Assembly: GCA_002315595.1 (NCBI GenBank)
Contig: DCHG01000028.1
Coordinates: 2,956 to 23,092, forward strand
Reading direction: 5' to 3'
DNA length: 20,137 nucleotides
Source: Clostridiales bacterium UBA1758
Lineage (GTDB): Bacteria; Bacillota; Clostridia; Oscillospirales; UBA1758
The notes under the pieces were generated by a model. The model was not told the origin of the DNA. It worked only from the letters and a program-made list of their open reading frames with translations, and searched no databases. Below, one piece after another: positions 1 to 7,159 of this stretch; positions within the stretch are counted from its first letter, which is position 1, and each line of letters starts with the position of its first letter. The translations under genes were made by a program, and so were the position numbers.

Positions 1-128
1 GAAAGGTCACCAAAGGAACGCGCTTCTTTAATCATCTCCGCAACTTCAAGTTCACGAACGGTTTTCAAATATGTCAGTTCGTTTTTCAGTTCTTCAAGTC
101 TGGTTGCAGTGAGTTTATAAGTTTTCAT
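1..128 (-). CDS. greA: Transcription elongation factor GreA, N-terminal part (runs off the left edge)
   Basis: GreA binds in the secondary channel of RNA polymerase and stimulates cleavage of backtracked RNA so that stalled complexes can resume. Only the first 42 codons are in the window. The translation begins MKTYKLTATRLEEL and continues through LKTVRELEVAEMIKEARSFGDLS, which matches the start of the GreA coiled-coil domain (family pattern: LEEEL..LKTV..PEV...I.EAR.FGDLSEN). The ATG at 128 is preceded by CTGGAGGAAACA, a strong ribosome-binding site, so the start is secure. It lies downstream of the S41 protease gene but has its own consensus promoter. GreB-like paralogues share this N-terminus, but in a Firmicute the GreA call is the natural one. 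Confidence 0.9.
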   Translation of the reverse strand, partial: MKTYKLTATRLEELKNELTYLKTVRELEVAEMIKEARSFGDL

Positions 129-187
129 TGTTTCCTCCAGGGTTCAGATTTTTACCGTATTTTTGCGATTTTTTATACCGAAATATT

Positions 188-216
188 ATTATAATAAACA
201 TTACGGCATATGTCAA
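188..216 (-). promoter_or_regulatory. Consensus housekeeping promoter for greA
   Basis: On the minus strand there is a perfect TTGACA (211-216), a 17-base spacer and a perfect TATAAT (188-193). The expected start site is near 181, giving a leader of about 50 bases before the greA ATG at 128. Both hexamers and the spacing match the sigma-A ideal. Confidence 0.88.
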
Positions 217-241
217 GATGAAAAATATAACCAAAACGGAC

Positions 242-266
242 GAAAGCCGGATCAATCCTGGCTTTC
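242..266 (-). terminator. Probable terminator of the ftsEX-M23-S41 operon, overlapping the protease stop codon
   Basis: On the minus strand GAAAGCC (266-260) pairs with GGCTTTC (248-242). An inner GGA/TCC extension surrounds a short loop, and one A is unpaired. The hairpin contains the TGA stop at 254-252. It is followed by GTCCGTTTTGG and then an AT-rich run, so the U-tract is weak. Termination may be partial. Confidence 0.55.
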
Positions 267-1490
267 CCCTTTTGCGGCAGTTGCTTCACGATCGGCGATC
301 ATTGCCTTGACCTGTTCGACGCCCTTTTTGACATATGCGTCATCAGCGACGGATTTCAGCGAATTTGCGACAAGTTCACTTTCGGTCAAATTCATCGAAA
401 CATGGGGCGTGAGTCCCGTACCCGCCAGATTGAGTCCGTTCGGGGTGTAATAGCGCGAAGTTGAAAGCACCATCGCCGATCCGTCCTTCAACGCAACGGG
501 AACCTGAGCATAGCCCTTGCCCGTCGTCTGATCGCCGACAAGTTGCGCAACGCCGTATTCGCTTAATGCCGCGGCAAAAAATTCCGCCGCAGAATAGGAT
601 TGACCGTTGATGAGAACCACCATCGGAATGTCGATGCAAGCAGCATCCGATGTATATTCCTTCGTCGAGCCGTCCTTATACTCCTGTTTGAGCATCGTGC
701 CTTCCGGCAGAAGTTGATCAAGAATATTCATCAGCATTGTAAGCGAGCCGCCCGGATTATCACGGACGTCGAAAACAATGCCGCTGACTTTCGCTTCTTT
801 GAGGTTATTCAGTGCCTCGGTAAATACTTTATCCACATTCGTATCGAAATTGCGGATCTTCATATACCCGATATTGCCCGAAAGCACCTGCGATTTGACA
901 AGATCGGCGCGGTATTCCTGACGAATGATCTTGACGTCAAATGTCTGACCGGTGGACGAACGGTAAATGGTTAGCGACACTTCCCCACCGACTTCACCGC
1001 GGATGGACGCGGCGGCGACATCATAACCGGAATCGGCGACATTTGCGCCGTTGACGGCGAGAATTCTGTCAAACGGAACGATACCCGCATTGTCCGCGGG
1101 AGATGACGAAAACACTTCCTTGATAAGAATATCACCGCTCGAAACATCATAGACCGACGAAATTCCGATGCCGACATAGGAGTTGTTTGTGCTTGCCTGA
1201 TAACTCTCGTACTCATCCTCGGTCATATAATACGACCAGACATCGCCGAGTCCGTCGACCAAACCCGCCATGGCGGAATCCATCAATACATCTTTGTTGT
1301 ATTCGCCGATATAGTTGTTTTCGATGATATACATGATCTCGCTGAACTTTTCGTAATCGTCTTCAAGTTCGGCGTAATCTTCCATCTTGGAATTAAAACG
1401 GTGAATGGAAATATCATATGTGATCACCGTTGCCACGGCCGCGGCAAGCAACATCAAAAGAGCCGTCGTCAGCCAATTCGATTTTTTCAT
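252..1490 (-). CDS. S41 family carboxyl-terminal processing protease with PDZ domain (CtpA/CtpB type)
   Basis: Membrane-anchored serine protease of 412 residues, expected to act outside the membrane on exported or membrane proteins. Residues 7-25 form one membrane segment. A PDZ domain covers about 100-190 (SYVGIGISSV; NAGIVPFDRILAVNG). The S41 core follows, with DVRDNPGGSL at 241-250. Ser300 (in GQSYSAAEFF), Lys325 (in TTGKG) and Gln329 fit the Ser-Lys dyad plus Gln at the spacing known from B. subtilis CtpB (S309, K334, Q338). The protein ends soon after the protease domain, so the C-terminal peptidoglycan-binding domain of some family members is absent. The ATG at 1490 follows TGAGGATAAAAA. 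It sits 24 bases after the M23 gene as the last gene of the ftsEX cluster, the usual place for a Ctp protease in Firmicutes. Whether it cleaves the neighbouring hydrolase or FtsX is not known. Confidence 0.92.
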   Translation of the reverse strand: MKKSNWLTTALLMLLAAAVATVITYDISIHRFNSKMEDYAELEDDYEKFSEIMYIIENNYIGEYNKDVLMDSAMAGLVDGLGDVWSYYMTEDEYESYQASTNNSYVGIGISSVYDVSSGDILIKEVFSSSPADNAGIVPFDRILAVNGANVADSGYDVAAASIRGEVGGEVSLTIYRSSTGQTFDVKIIRQEYRADLVKSQVLSGNIGYMKIRNFDTNVDKVFTEALNNLKEAKVSGIVFDVRDNPGGSLTMLMNILDQLLPEGTMLKQEYKDGSTKEYTSDAACIDIPMVVLINGQSYSAAEFFAAALSEYGVAQLVGDQTTGKGYAQVPVALKDGSAMVLSTSRYYTPNGLNLAGTGLTPHVSMNLTESELVANSLKSVADDAYVKKGVEQVKAMIADREATAAKGESQD

Positions 1491-1514
1491 TTTTTATCCT
1501 CAGTTCAATGCGAA

Positions 1515-2702
1515 TTATTTGAATAGCGTCATCGGATCAAACGAAGATCCGTTTTTTAACGCCTCAAAATGCAGGTGGTTGCCCGTAGACATTCCCGTGG
1601 AGCCGACATAGCCGATGACCGTGCCCTTGCTGACTTTTTGTCCTTCGCTGACACAGTATTTGCTCATATGGGCATAAAGCGTGGAATATCCGCCGCCGTG
1701 GCTGACGACAACATAATTACCGTAGCCCGAATTGCGGCCTGCGAAAGTGACGGTTCCCGCATTTGCCGCCATAATTTTAGTGCCATTGGGTGCGCCGATA
1801 TCAATGCCGGTGTGCATCTTGTTCGTCCCCAAAACGGGGTGAATTCGATAGCCATACTTCGAGGTGATATTATAATAACCCGAAAGCGGCCACAAATAGG
1901 TACCGCCGACATATTTTTGACTGGAAAGTTCCTTTTCCTTCGCCGCAATGGTCTTTTTGAGGGAATTCATCGCATTTTCGGATTCTTCGTAGGCTTTTTT
2001 ATACTCGCTCAGATCCGTCTGCAACGAAGTCCAAATAGAACTTACTTCGTTCTTCTGTGAAACAAGTTCGCTTTTTTGCGTTTCAAGGGCGGATTTTTGC
2101 GTTTCCGCGTCGACCTTATCGGCTTCAAGGGAAACCTTGGTCTGTCGGATCATTTCCTGCGTGGCACGAATGGATTCCAGCACGCTGTTATTGGATGCAA
2201 TGATCTCTTTCATGAGGTCGGCACGCGTCAGCATATCGGAAATACTGTTCGAGGAAAGGAAAATGCTCAGCATCGAAACTTCGCTCGTTTCTTCCATCAC
2301 ACGAATACGCGAAAGCAGTTCGGAATATTCCTCCTGCTCCTCGGCTTCGGCGTTGGCGAGTTCTTGTTCTTTTTCGGAAATCTGTTGTTGAAGCGTCGCA
2401 ATCAACTGTTCCGAAACGCTGATCTGCTCATTTTTGAGTGCAATCTGACTGTCGATCGCATTTTTCTGTTCCAAATACGACGCAGATGAATTTTTCAGTT
2501 CCTTGATCTTTGATGCGATGCTTGAAAGGCTCGCCGACAGTTGGTTTTGCTGTTTTTTGAGATTGTTGATTTCCGTCTGCGTGACGGCGTAAGCCTTTGA
2601 ATTTTCAACGATCTGCAATACGATCGGGATCAGCATCGTCAGTGCGAGAATCAGTGCAATGACCGCAGCAAAGATTTTGGCAAATTTTGCTTTGTTTTTC
2701 AT
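1515..2702 (-). CDS. Coiled-coil M23 family peptidoglycan endopeptidase (EnvC-like, FtsEX partner)
   Basis: A 395-residue exported murein hydrolase. Residues 7-33 form a signal or anchor segment. A long coiled coil (about 40-260, rich in E, K, Q and S) carries a VSMLSIFLSSNSISDML stretch, the type of region that contacts FtsX in this class. The C-terminal M23/LytM domain (about 270-390) keeps every zinc and catalytic residue: His297 and Asp301 (MHTGID), His345 (LYAHM), and His376/His378 (NHLHFE). Unlike E. coli EnvC, which is catalytically dead and activates amidases, this protein should itself cut peptide cross-links. I chose the ATG at 2702 because GAGGTGGAGT lies directly before it. A TTG five codons upstream would put the ribosome-binding site inside the gene. 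It lies 19 bases after ftsX and is presumably gated by FtsEX. Confidence 0.9.
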   Translation of the reverse strand: MKNKAKFAKIFAAVIALILALTMLIPIVLQIVENSKAYAVTQTEINNLKKQQNQLSASLSSIASKIKELKNSSASYLEQKNAIDSQIALKNEQISVSEQLIATLQQQISEKEQELANAEAEEQEEYSELLSRIRVMEETSEVSMLSIFLSSNSISDMLTRADLMKEIIASNNSVLESIRATQEMIRQTKVSLEADKVDAETQKSALETQKSELVSQKNEVSSIWTSLQTDLSEYKKAYEESENAMNSLKKTIAAKEKELSSQKYVGGTYLWPLSGYYNITSKYGYRIHPVLGTNKMHTGIDIGAPNGTKIMAANAGTVTFAGRNSGYGNYVVVSHGGGYSTLYAHMSKYCVSEGQKVSKGTVIGYVGSTGMSTGNHLHFEALKNGSSFDPMTLFK

Positions 2703-2721
2703 ACTCCACCTCGTCAAACGA

Positions 2722-3609
2722 TCAGACCTTCAAGAACTTTTTCATGGTGAGTGCGCTACCGCCGACGCCGACGACAAAGCCGGTGGCAAAGAAACTGTAC
2801 ATCAGTGCGGGCGCTAGTTGCTTAAACGGGATCAGCGTCAGCACCGGCAAAGCCTCGGCAATCGTTTTGCCGATATACCAGTAAAGCGCCCATTCCAGTC
2901 CGAGTGCCAATAGCGCACCGAGCAGTCCGAGCAAAACGCCCTCGATAATGAACGGCCAACGAATAAACCAGTTCGTTGCACCGACCATTTTCATAATTGC
3001 GATTTCTTCTCGTCGGTTGAACATCGCAAGGTTGATGGTATTCGAAATAATGAAGATCGAAACGATGAACAAAACAACGACCAAGATCACGCATACGAAA
3101 CTAACGACATAACGGATGCTGACAAGTGTCGACGAAATGTTCACATTCGCCTCCACATTGGCAATCCCGCTGATTTCGGCGATCTCGTTTGCGGTGACCT
3201 GCGTTCTGGACAGATCACGAAGTGTGATACGATAGCGGTGACGAAGGGGGTTATCCTCACCGATACCGTCAAGTACGGTCGCGTAATCGCCCAATTTTTC
3301 CTTATATTCCTTCATCGCCTGATCACGGCTGACAAAGGTACAGGTTTCGACATTTTCGTTTTTCAAAATGACCACGCTGAGATCTGCGGCGAGTTCATCA
3401 TTTACGCCATCCTCAACATAAGCGACGATCTCGTTTTGATCCTCAACGGTAGTCAAAACATTTTCAATATTCACCGTCAGTGCGGCAAATGCGCCGAGTA
3501 ATAGCAAACACGCCGTCATAACGCTGATCGAAGCGAGACTCATCAGTCGGTGCGTCAGGATACTGCGAAAGCCCTGACCGATAAAATACGGGAGATCAAA
3601 TTTTTTCAT
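2722..3609 (-). CDS. ftsX: Cell division protein FtsX (FtsEX permease-like subunit)
   Basis: Integral membrane half of the FtsEX complex. FtsEX does not transport a substrate but passes ATP-driven motion to a murein hydrolase outside the cell. The 295-residue protein has the family topology: a cytoplasmic N-terminus, TM1 at about 21-45, a large extracellular loop (46-160), TM2 at 166-190, and two more segments near 220-245 and 265-288. The cytoplasmic stretch FNRREEIAIMKMVGATNWFI (197-216) is the conserved FtsX signature that couples to FtsE. The start codon overlaps the ftsE stop (ATGA), which implies translational coupling. GGGAGG lies about 15 bases upstream. The hydrolase it is likely to control is the next gene. 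Confidence 0.95.
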   Translation of the reverse strand: MKKFDLPYFIGQGFRSILTHRLMSLASISVMTACLLLLGAFAALTVNIENVLTTVEDQNEIVAYVEDGVNDELAADLSVVILKNENVETCTFVSRDQAMKEYKEKLGDYATVLDGIGEDNPLRHRYRITLRDLSRTQVTANEIAEISGIANVEANVNISSTLVSIRYVVSFVCVILVVVLFIVSIFIISNTINLAMFNRREEIAIMKMVGATNWFIRWPFIIEGVLLGLLGALLALGLEWALYWYIGKTIAEALPVLTLIPFKQLAPALMYSFFATGFVVGVGGSALTMKKFLKV

Positions 3610-4286
3610 TCCTGATAATATCCTCCCGTTCTGTCACTGATGATACGGCCGTTGTCGATTGCGACAACGCGTTTTGAAAGGTCGTCGACCAATTCTCTTT
3701 CGTGTGTGACAACCAAAACCGTCGTACCGAGGGAATTGATCCGTTCGAACAATTTCATAATTTCAAGCGAACGACGCGGATCAAGGTTGCCCGTCGGCTC
3801 ATCGGCAATGAGCATTTTGGGGTTGTTGATGAGTGCGCGTGCGATCGCAACGCGCTGTTGTTCACCGCCCGCAAGTTCATGCGGAAATCTTTTCGCCTTA
3901 TGCGCAAGACCGACGAGTTCGAGAACATAGCCGACACGCTTTTTGATCATTTTCGTCGGTGCGCCGACGGCACGCATTGCAAACGCGACGTTTTCATACA
4001 CCGTTTTCTTTTCGATCAGGCGAAAATCCTGAAAAACGACGCCGATGGTGCGACGCATATACGGAACTTCGGATTCCTTGATCGTGACGAGATTATAACC
4101 GTTGATCATGGCATGACCGCTGGTCGGCTTGATTTCACTTGTCAGTATTTTCGTGATGGTGGATTTACCCGATCCCGATGGACCGACAAGAAAAACAAAC
4201 TCACCGTCATCTATACGGAGCGAAACGCTTTTAAGGGCGTTTGTGCCGTTTTCGTATGTCTTATATACGTCAAGCAGGCGTACCAT
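3606..4286 (-). CDS. ftsE: Cell division ATP-binding protein FtsE
   Basis: Cytoplasmic ATPase that drives FtsX, 226 residues, the normal size. The landmarks are Walker A GPSGSGKST (35-43), the Q-loop at Gln86 (VVFQDFRL), the ABC signature LAGGE (138-142), Walker B LIADEP (159-164) followed by TGNLD, and the switch His195. The overlap with ftsX and the hydrolase downstream mark it as FtsE rather than a LolD/MacB-type exporter ATPase, which otherwise looks similar. The ATG at 4286 gives the usual family N-terminus. The only purine-rich stretch (GGAAAGG) is about 13 bases upstream, so initiation may be modest. I found no convincing sigma-A promoter in the 132 bases before it. Confidence 0.95.
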   Translation of the reverse strand: MVRLLDVYKTYENGTNALKSVSLRIDDGEFVFLVGPSGSGKSTITKILTSEIKPTSGHAMINGYNLVTIKESEVPYMRRTIGVVFQDFRLIEKKTVYENVAFAMRAVGAPTKMIKKRVGYVLELVGLAHKAKRFPHELAGGEQQRVAIARALINNPKMLIADEPTGNLDPRRSLEIMKLFERINSLGTTVLVVTHERELVDDLSKRVVAIDNGRIISDRTGGYYQE

Positions 4287-4325
4287 AGTTTATAAAAAAC
4301 CTTTCCATTGCGCCGATAACGCCCG

Positions 4326-4351
4326 AAAAGCGCGCAAAAGCCCGCCTTTTT
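4326..4351 (-). terminator. Imperfect terminator candidate between the PucR-type regulator and ftsE
   Basis: On the minus strand AAAAAGGCGGGC, a TTTT loop and GCGCGCTTTT can form a stem with one G-G mismatch, followed by TTTTCGG. The stem is imperfect and the U-tract short, so this may be leaky. The rest of the 4287-4418 gap holds only an AT-rich near-palindrome around 4370-4385 and no recognisable promoter. Confidence 0.35.
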
Positions 4352-4418
4352 AAGCGATCGTGCAATTCAAAATTGAAATTCAAAGGATCTTTCATCCCCA
4401 AAATTTCTCCGAACAAGA

Positions 4419-5525
4419 TCAGTCGTGCAGTCTTAAATATTTATTGTCCGTGGACTCCATATAGCGTTTGACCATCAGGGCGACCTTAAAGATGATCGCG
4501 TGATCAAATTCTCTCAGATCAAGACCGGTGAGTTTTTTGATCTTTTCAAGGCGATAGACAAGCGTATTGCGGTGGACGAACAGTTTTCTCGAAGTTTCGG
4601 AAACATTGAGGTTGTTTTCAAAGAACTTTTGAATTGTGAAAAGGGTTTCTTTGTCAAGTGAATCAATGGAGTTCTTTTTGAAAACTTCATTGAGGAACAT
4701 ATCGCAAAGAGTGGTCGGAAGTTGATAAATCAAACGTCCGATTCCGAGATTTTCATAACTGACAATGCTCTTTTCAACGTCAAACACCTTTCCGACGTCG
4801 ATTGCGACCTGCGCTTCTTTATAGGAAACGGCAAGTTCTTTGAGTTGCGTAACGACCGTACCGATACCGATGACAGTCTTCAAAAACACCTCAGTCGAAA
4901 GCGTATTCTCAATCTGCTTGGCGATCGCAAAAATTTCTTTTGCGTCCGCATTCGGCTTGACTTCTTTGACAAGCGCAATGTCGCTTTCGTTGGTGCTGAT
5001 GATGAAATCACGGTTGCGATCCGGGAACAATGACTGCATCACATCGAGGGCGGCAATGTCGGTTTTTCCCACCTGACGGACAAGAATGACCACATGGCTG
5101 ACCTCATCGAGGAAATGCAGTTCCTTCGAACGAACGAAAATATCGCTCGGAAGGATATTATCGAGCATAATGTTTTTAATGAAGGTGGACTTATCGTTCT
5201 TTTCATCGTAGAAATTTTTTGCGTTGTTCAGTGTAACGGAAATCATTTTGCAAATGGTGATCGCATAGTCGTCGTCGCCTTCAACAAATGCGGCAAAATC
5301 AAATTTCGTGCCGAGCGAAAGCATCGGTTTATAGGTCGAGCCATTCAAAGACAGGATGTTTTCCTGGCTTGCCTGTAACTGTGAAGCCTCATTTTCGCGT
5401 TTTGCACCGATCAGTGAAAGTTCGCTGCACGCGACAATCGTACCCGCCGCATCAATAACGCCGAGCACGCGATCCGTGGTTTCTTTCAATTGCAGGATGG
5501 TACTTTGGAACAGTCTACTTGACAT
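4419..5525 (-). CDS. PucR/CdaR-family transcriptional regulator
   Basis: A 368-residue DNA-binding regulator of the sugar-diacid/purine-regulator superfamily. The C-terminus carries the PucR-type helix-turn-helix: NVSETSRKLFVHRNTLVYRL followed by KIKKLTGLDLREF, at about 307-341. The family hallmark VHRNTLxYRLxKI is complete. The N-terminal half (VLGVIDAAGTIVACSE) resembles a small ligand-sensing fold as in CdaR, and the middle has the weak GGDEF-like region typical of the family. I chose the ATG at 5525 because AGAGGGGGATAAAA precedes it. An ATG 15 codons upstream lacks a ribosome-binding site. Its own promoter lies at 5611-5639. The target is unknown. The neighbours suggest sugar uptake (msmX upstream) or, by read-through, ftsEX. 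Confidence 0.85.
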   Translation of the reverse strand: MSSRLFQSTILQLKETTDRVLGVIDAAGTIVACSELSLIGAKRENEASQLQASQENILSLNGSTYKPMLSLGTKFDFAAFVEGDDDYAITICKMISVTLNNAKNFYDEKNDKSTFIKNIMLDNILPSDIFVRSKELHFLDEVSHVVILVRQVGKTDIAALDVMQSLFPDRNRDFIISTNESDIALVKEVKPNADAKEIFAIAKQIENTLSTEVFLKTVIGIGTVVTQLKELAVSYKEAQVAIDVGKVFDVEKSIVSYENLGIGRLIYQLPTTLCDMFLNEVFKKNSIDSLDKETLFTIQKFFENNLNVSETSRKLFVHRNTLVYRLEKIKKLTGLDLREFDHAIIFKVALMVKRYMESTDNKYLRLHD

Positions 5526-5610
5526 TTTTATCCCCCTCTTATCATCACCGTACAGAACATTTTGACGCATTTTCCGTTGCTTTATGAAAACACATCAATA
5601 CACGATAAAT

Positions 5611-5639
5611 ATAATACAACTTTTTGTGCATTTTTTCAA
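5611..5639 (-). promoter_or_regulatory. Sigma-A-type promoter for the PucR-family regulator
   Basis: On the minus strand TTGAAA (5639-5634), a 17-base spacer and TATTAT (5616-5611), located about 85 bases before the chosen start codon. Confidence 0.7.
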
Positions 5640-5736
5640 TGCCTTTTTCAATTTTCTTTGAAAAAAAGATAGAATTTACAATCCGTTCAAGATGAATTCA
5701 AATTTCGACGATAAAAATGCGCAAATAAAAGAGAAA

Positions 5737-5760
5737 ACGCGGAGGCTTGCGCCTCCGCGT
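5737..5760 (-). terminator. Intrinsic terminator after msmX
   Basis: A perfect 10-bp stem, ACGCGGAGGC (5737-5746) with GCCTCCGCGT (5751-5760), around a 4-base loop. In the minus-strand direction it is followed by TTTTCTCTTTTATTTGC. It lies 12 bases past the msmX stop. Confidence 0.9.
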
Positions 5761-5772
5761 AATACTTGTTTT

Positions 5773-6885
5773 TTAGTGGACGATCGCCTTTTCGGTTTCT
5801 TTGTCGAAGAGGTGAACCTTGTTAGTATCAAACGCAACGGTGATAACATCGTTCGGACGGGCAGTGGATCTCGGGGAAACCTTGGCGGTGAAGTTATTGC
5901 CGTCAACCTTGAAGTAAAGGAAGGTTTCGGAGCCCATCATTTCGGTGACTTCGATGTTGGCACTGGCGAGAGAGTCGGTCATCTGGGAAACATAGACTTC
6001 TTCGTCGTGGATGCATTCCGGACGGATACCCATGATGACTTCCTTGCCGATGTACGCCATAACCTCGGGGGATCTGCCCTTGGCATCCGGCAGGAGAAGT
6101 TTGGTCTTTCCGAAGGTGACGTAGGTGTGACCGCCCTCGTCAACAAGTTTGACGGTGCAGGTGTTCATCTGAGGAGAACCGATGAAGCAGGCAACAAAGA
6201 GGTTATCCGGGGTTTCATAAAGAACCTGCGGAGCCGCAACCTGCTGGATCAGACCGTCTTTCATGACGACGATACGGTCGCCCATGGTCATAGCCTCGAT
6301 CTGGTCGTGGGTAACGTAGATGAAGGTGGTTTGGAGTTTGAGGTGGAGTTTGGAAAGTTCGGTTCTCATCTGAGCACGGAGTTTCGCGTCCAAGTTGGAA
6401 AGCGGCTCGTCAAGGAGGAAGACCTTCGGATCACGGACGATGGCACGACCAAGGGCAACACGCTGACGCTGACCGCCGGAAAGAGCCTTCGGCTTACGAT
6501 CGAGCAGGTGGTCGATTTCGAGGATCTTGGAAGCCTCTTCGACGCGACGCTTGATTTCATCCTTCGGGACTTTGCGGAGTTTCAGACCGAACGCCATGTT
6601 GTCAAACACGGTCATGTGCGGGTACAGAGCGTAACTCTGGAAAACCATCGCAATGTCACGATCCTTCGGGGGGATCTCGTTGACAAGTTTATCACCAATA
6701 TAAAGTTCACCTTCGCTGATTTCTTCAAGGCCCGCGATCATACGCAGAGTGGTGGATTTACCACAACCGGAAGGACCAACGAGAATGATGAATTCCTTAT
6801 CTTCAATATCAAGGGTAAAGTCGGAAACCGCAGTTACGCCACCGGCGTATCTTTTGTAGATGCCGTTAAGTTTAAGACTAGACAT
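5773..6885 (-). CDS. msmX: Sugar ABC transporter ATP-binding protein, MsmX/UgpC type
   Basis: Cytoplasmic ATPase that powers carbohydrate ABC importers, 370 residues, normal length. The visible motifs are Walker A GPSGCGKST (37-45), Gln83 in VFQSYALYPHMTV, the signature LSGGQ (135-139), Walker B VFLLDE (155-160) with PLSNLDAKLR, and switch His193. A C-terminal TOBE-type regulatory region (about 240-360, including MGIRPECI) marks the CUT1/MalK-like class. No permease or binding-protein gene is adjacent, and it has its own promoter and terminator. This fits a shared ATPase that serves several sugar importers encoded elsewhere, as MsmX does in Bacillus. The start is supported by ACGGAGGTAATTT. 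It is divergent from the oxidoreductase operon. Confidence 0.92.
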   Translation of the reverse strand: MSSLKLNGIYKRYAGGVTAVSDFTLDIEDKEFIILVGPSGCGKSTTLRMIAGLEEISEGELYIGDKLVNEIPPKDRDIAMVFQSYALYPHMTVFDNMAFGLKLRKVPKDEIKRRVEEASKILEIDHLLDRKPKALSGGQRQRVALGRAIVRDPKVFLLDEPLSNLDAKLRAQMRTELSKLHLKLQTTFIYVTHDQIEAMTMGDRIVVMKDGLIQQVAAPQVLYETPDNLFVACFIGSPQMNTCTVKLVDEGGHTYVTFGKTKLLLPDAKGRSPEVMAYIGKEVIMGIRPECIHDEEVYVSQMTDSLASANIEVTEMMGSETFLYFKVDGNNFTAKVSPRSTARPNDVITVAFDTNKVHLFDKETEKAIVH

Positions 6886-6914
6886 AAATTACCTCCGTTT
6901 TTTGATGTGACATA

Positions 6915-6943
6915 ATAATACCATATTCTTCACAATTGGTAAA
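6915..6943 (-). promoter_or_regulatory. Probable promoter for msmX
   Basis: On the minus strand TTTACC (6943-6938), a 17-base spacer and TATTAT (6920-6915), 30 bases before the start codon. The -35 match is only moderate. It lies in the 274-base divergent region shared with the oxidoreductase operon. Confidence 0.5.
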
Positions 6944-7080
6944 TCCCCTATCCCCACAAAGTTTTTTGTTCATTTTTGTGAGATTTGTCAATCGCTTTTT
7001 CAGAAATTTGGATAGATCCCGCTTCTTTTGTATGATTATAACAAGTGACATTATGACATACGGTAGTTCCTTTATCACAT

Positions 7081-7108
7081 TTCAATATTCGTCCGAAAAT
7101 GCTATTAT
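7081..7108 (+). promoter_or_regulatory. Probable extended -10 promoter for the oxidoreductase/isomerase operon
   Basis: TATTAT at 7103-7108 is preceded by TGC (an extended -10). A poor -35 (TTCAAT, 7081-7086) stands 16 bases upstream. The start site would fall near 7115, just before the inverted repeat. Confidence 0.5.
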
Positions 7109-7119
7109 CATAATGAAAA

Positions 7120-7135
7120 CGGCGAATTTTCGCCG
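7120..7135. promoter_or_regulatory. Perfect inverted repeat near the start of transcription, candidate operator
   Basis: CGGCGAA, two bases, then TTCGCCG: a perfect 7-bp inverted repeat beginning 12 bases after the -10 and ending 24 bases before the oxidoreductase ATG. It has no run of U after it and so is not a terminator. A repressor site or a 5' mRNA hairpin are the two obvious readings. Confidence 0.5.
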
Positions 7136-7159
7136 AATAAACAGATTGGAAGTGTTATA

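Noticed and set aside
5692..6915. Long open frame on the plus strand across msmX (407 codons)
   Set aside because: It is the antisense of a clear ABC ATPase, runs through its terminator hairpin, and shows low-complexity F/D/G-rich sequence typical of shadow frames.
6978..7000. Possible CcpA cre site upstream of msmX (minus strand TGAAAAAGCGATTGACA)
   Set aside because: The central CG is one base out of register with the trailing WCA of the 14-base cre consensus, so the symmetry fails.
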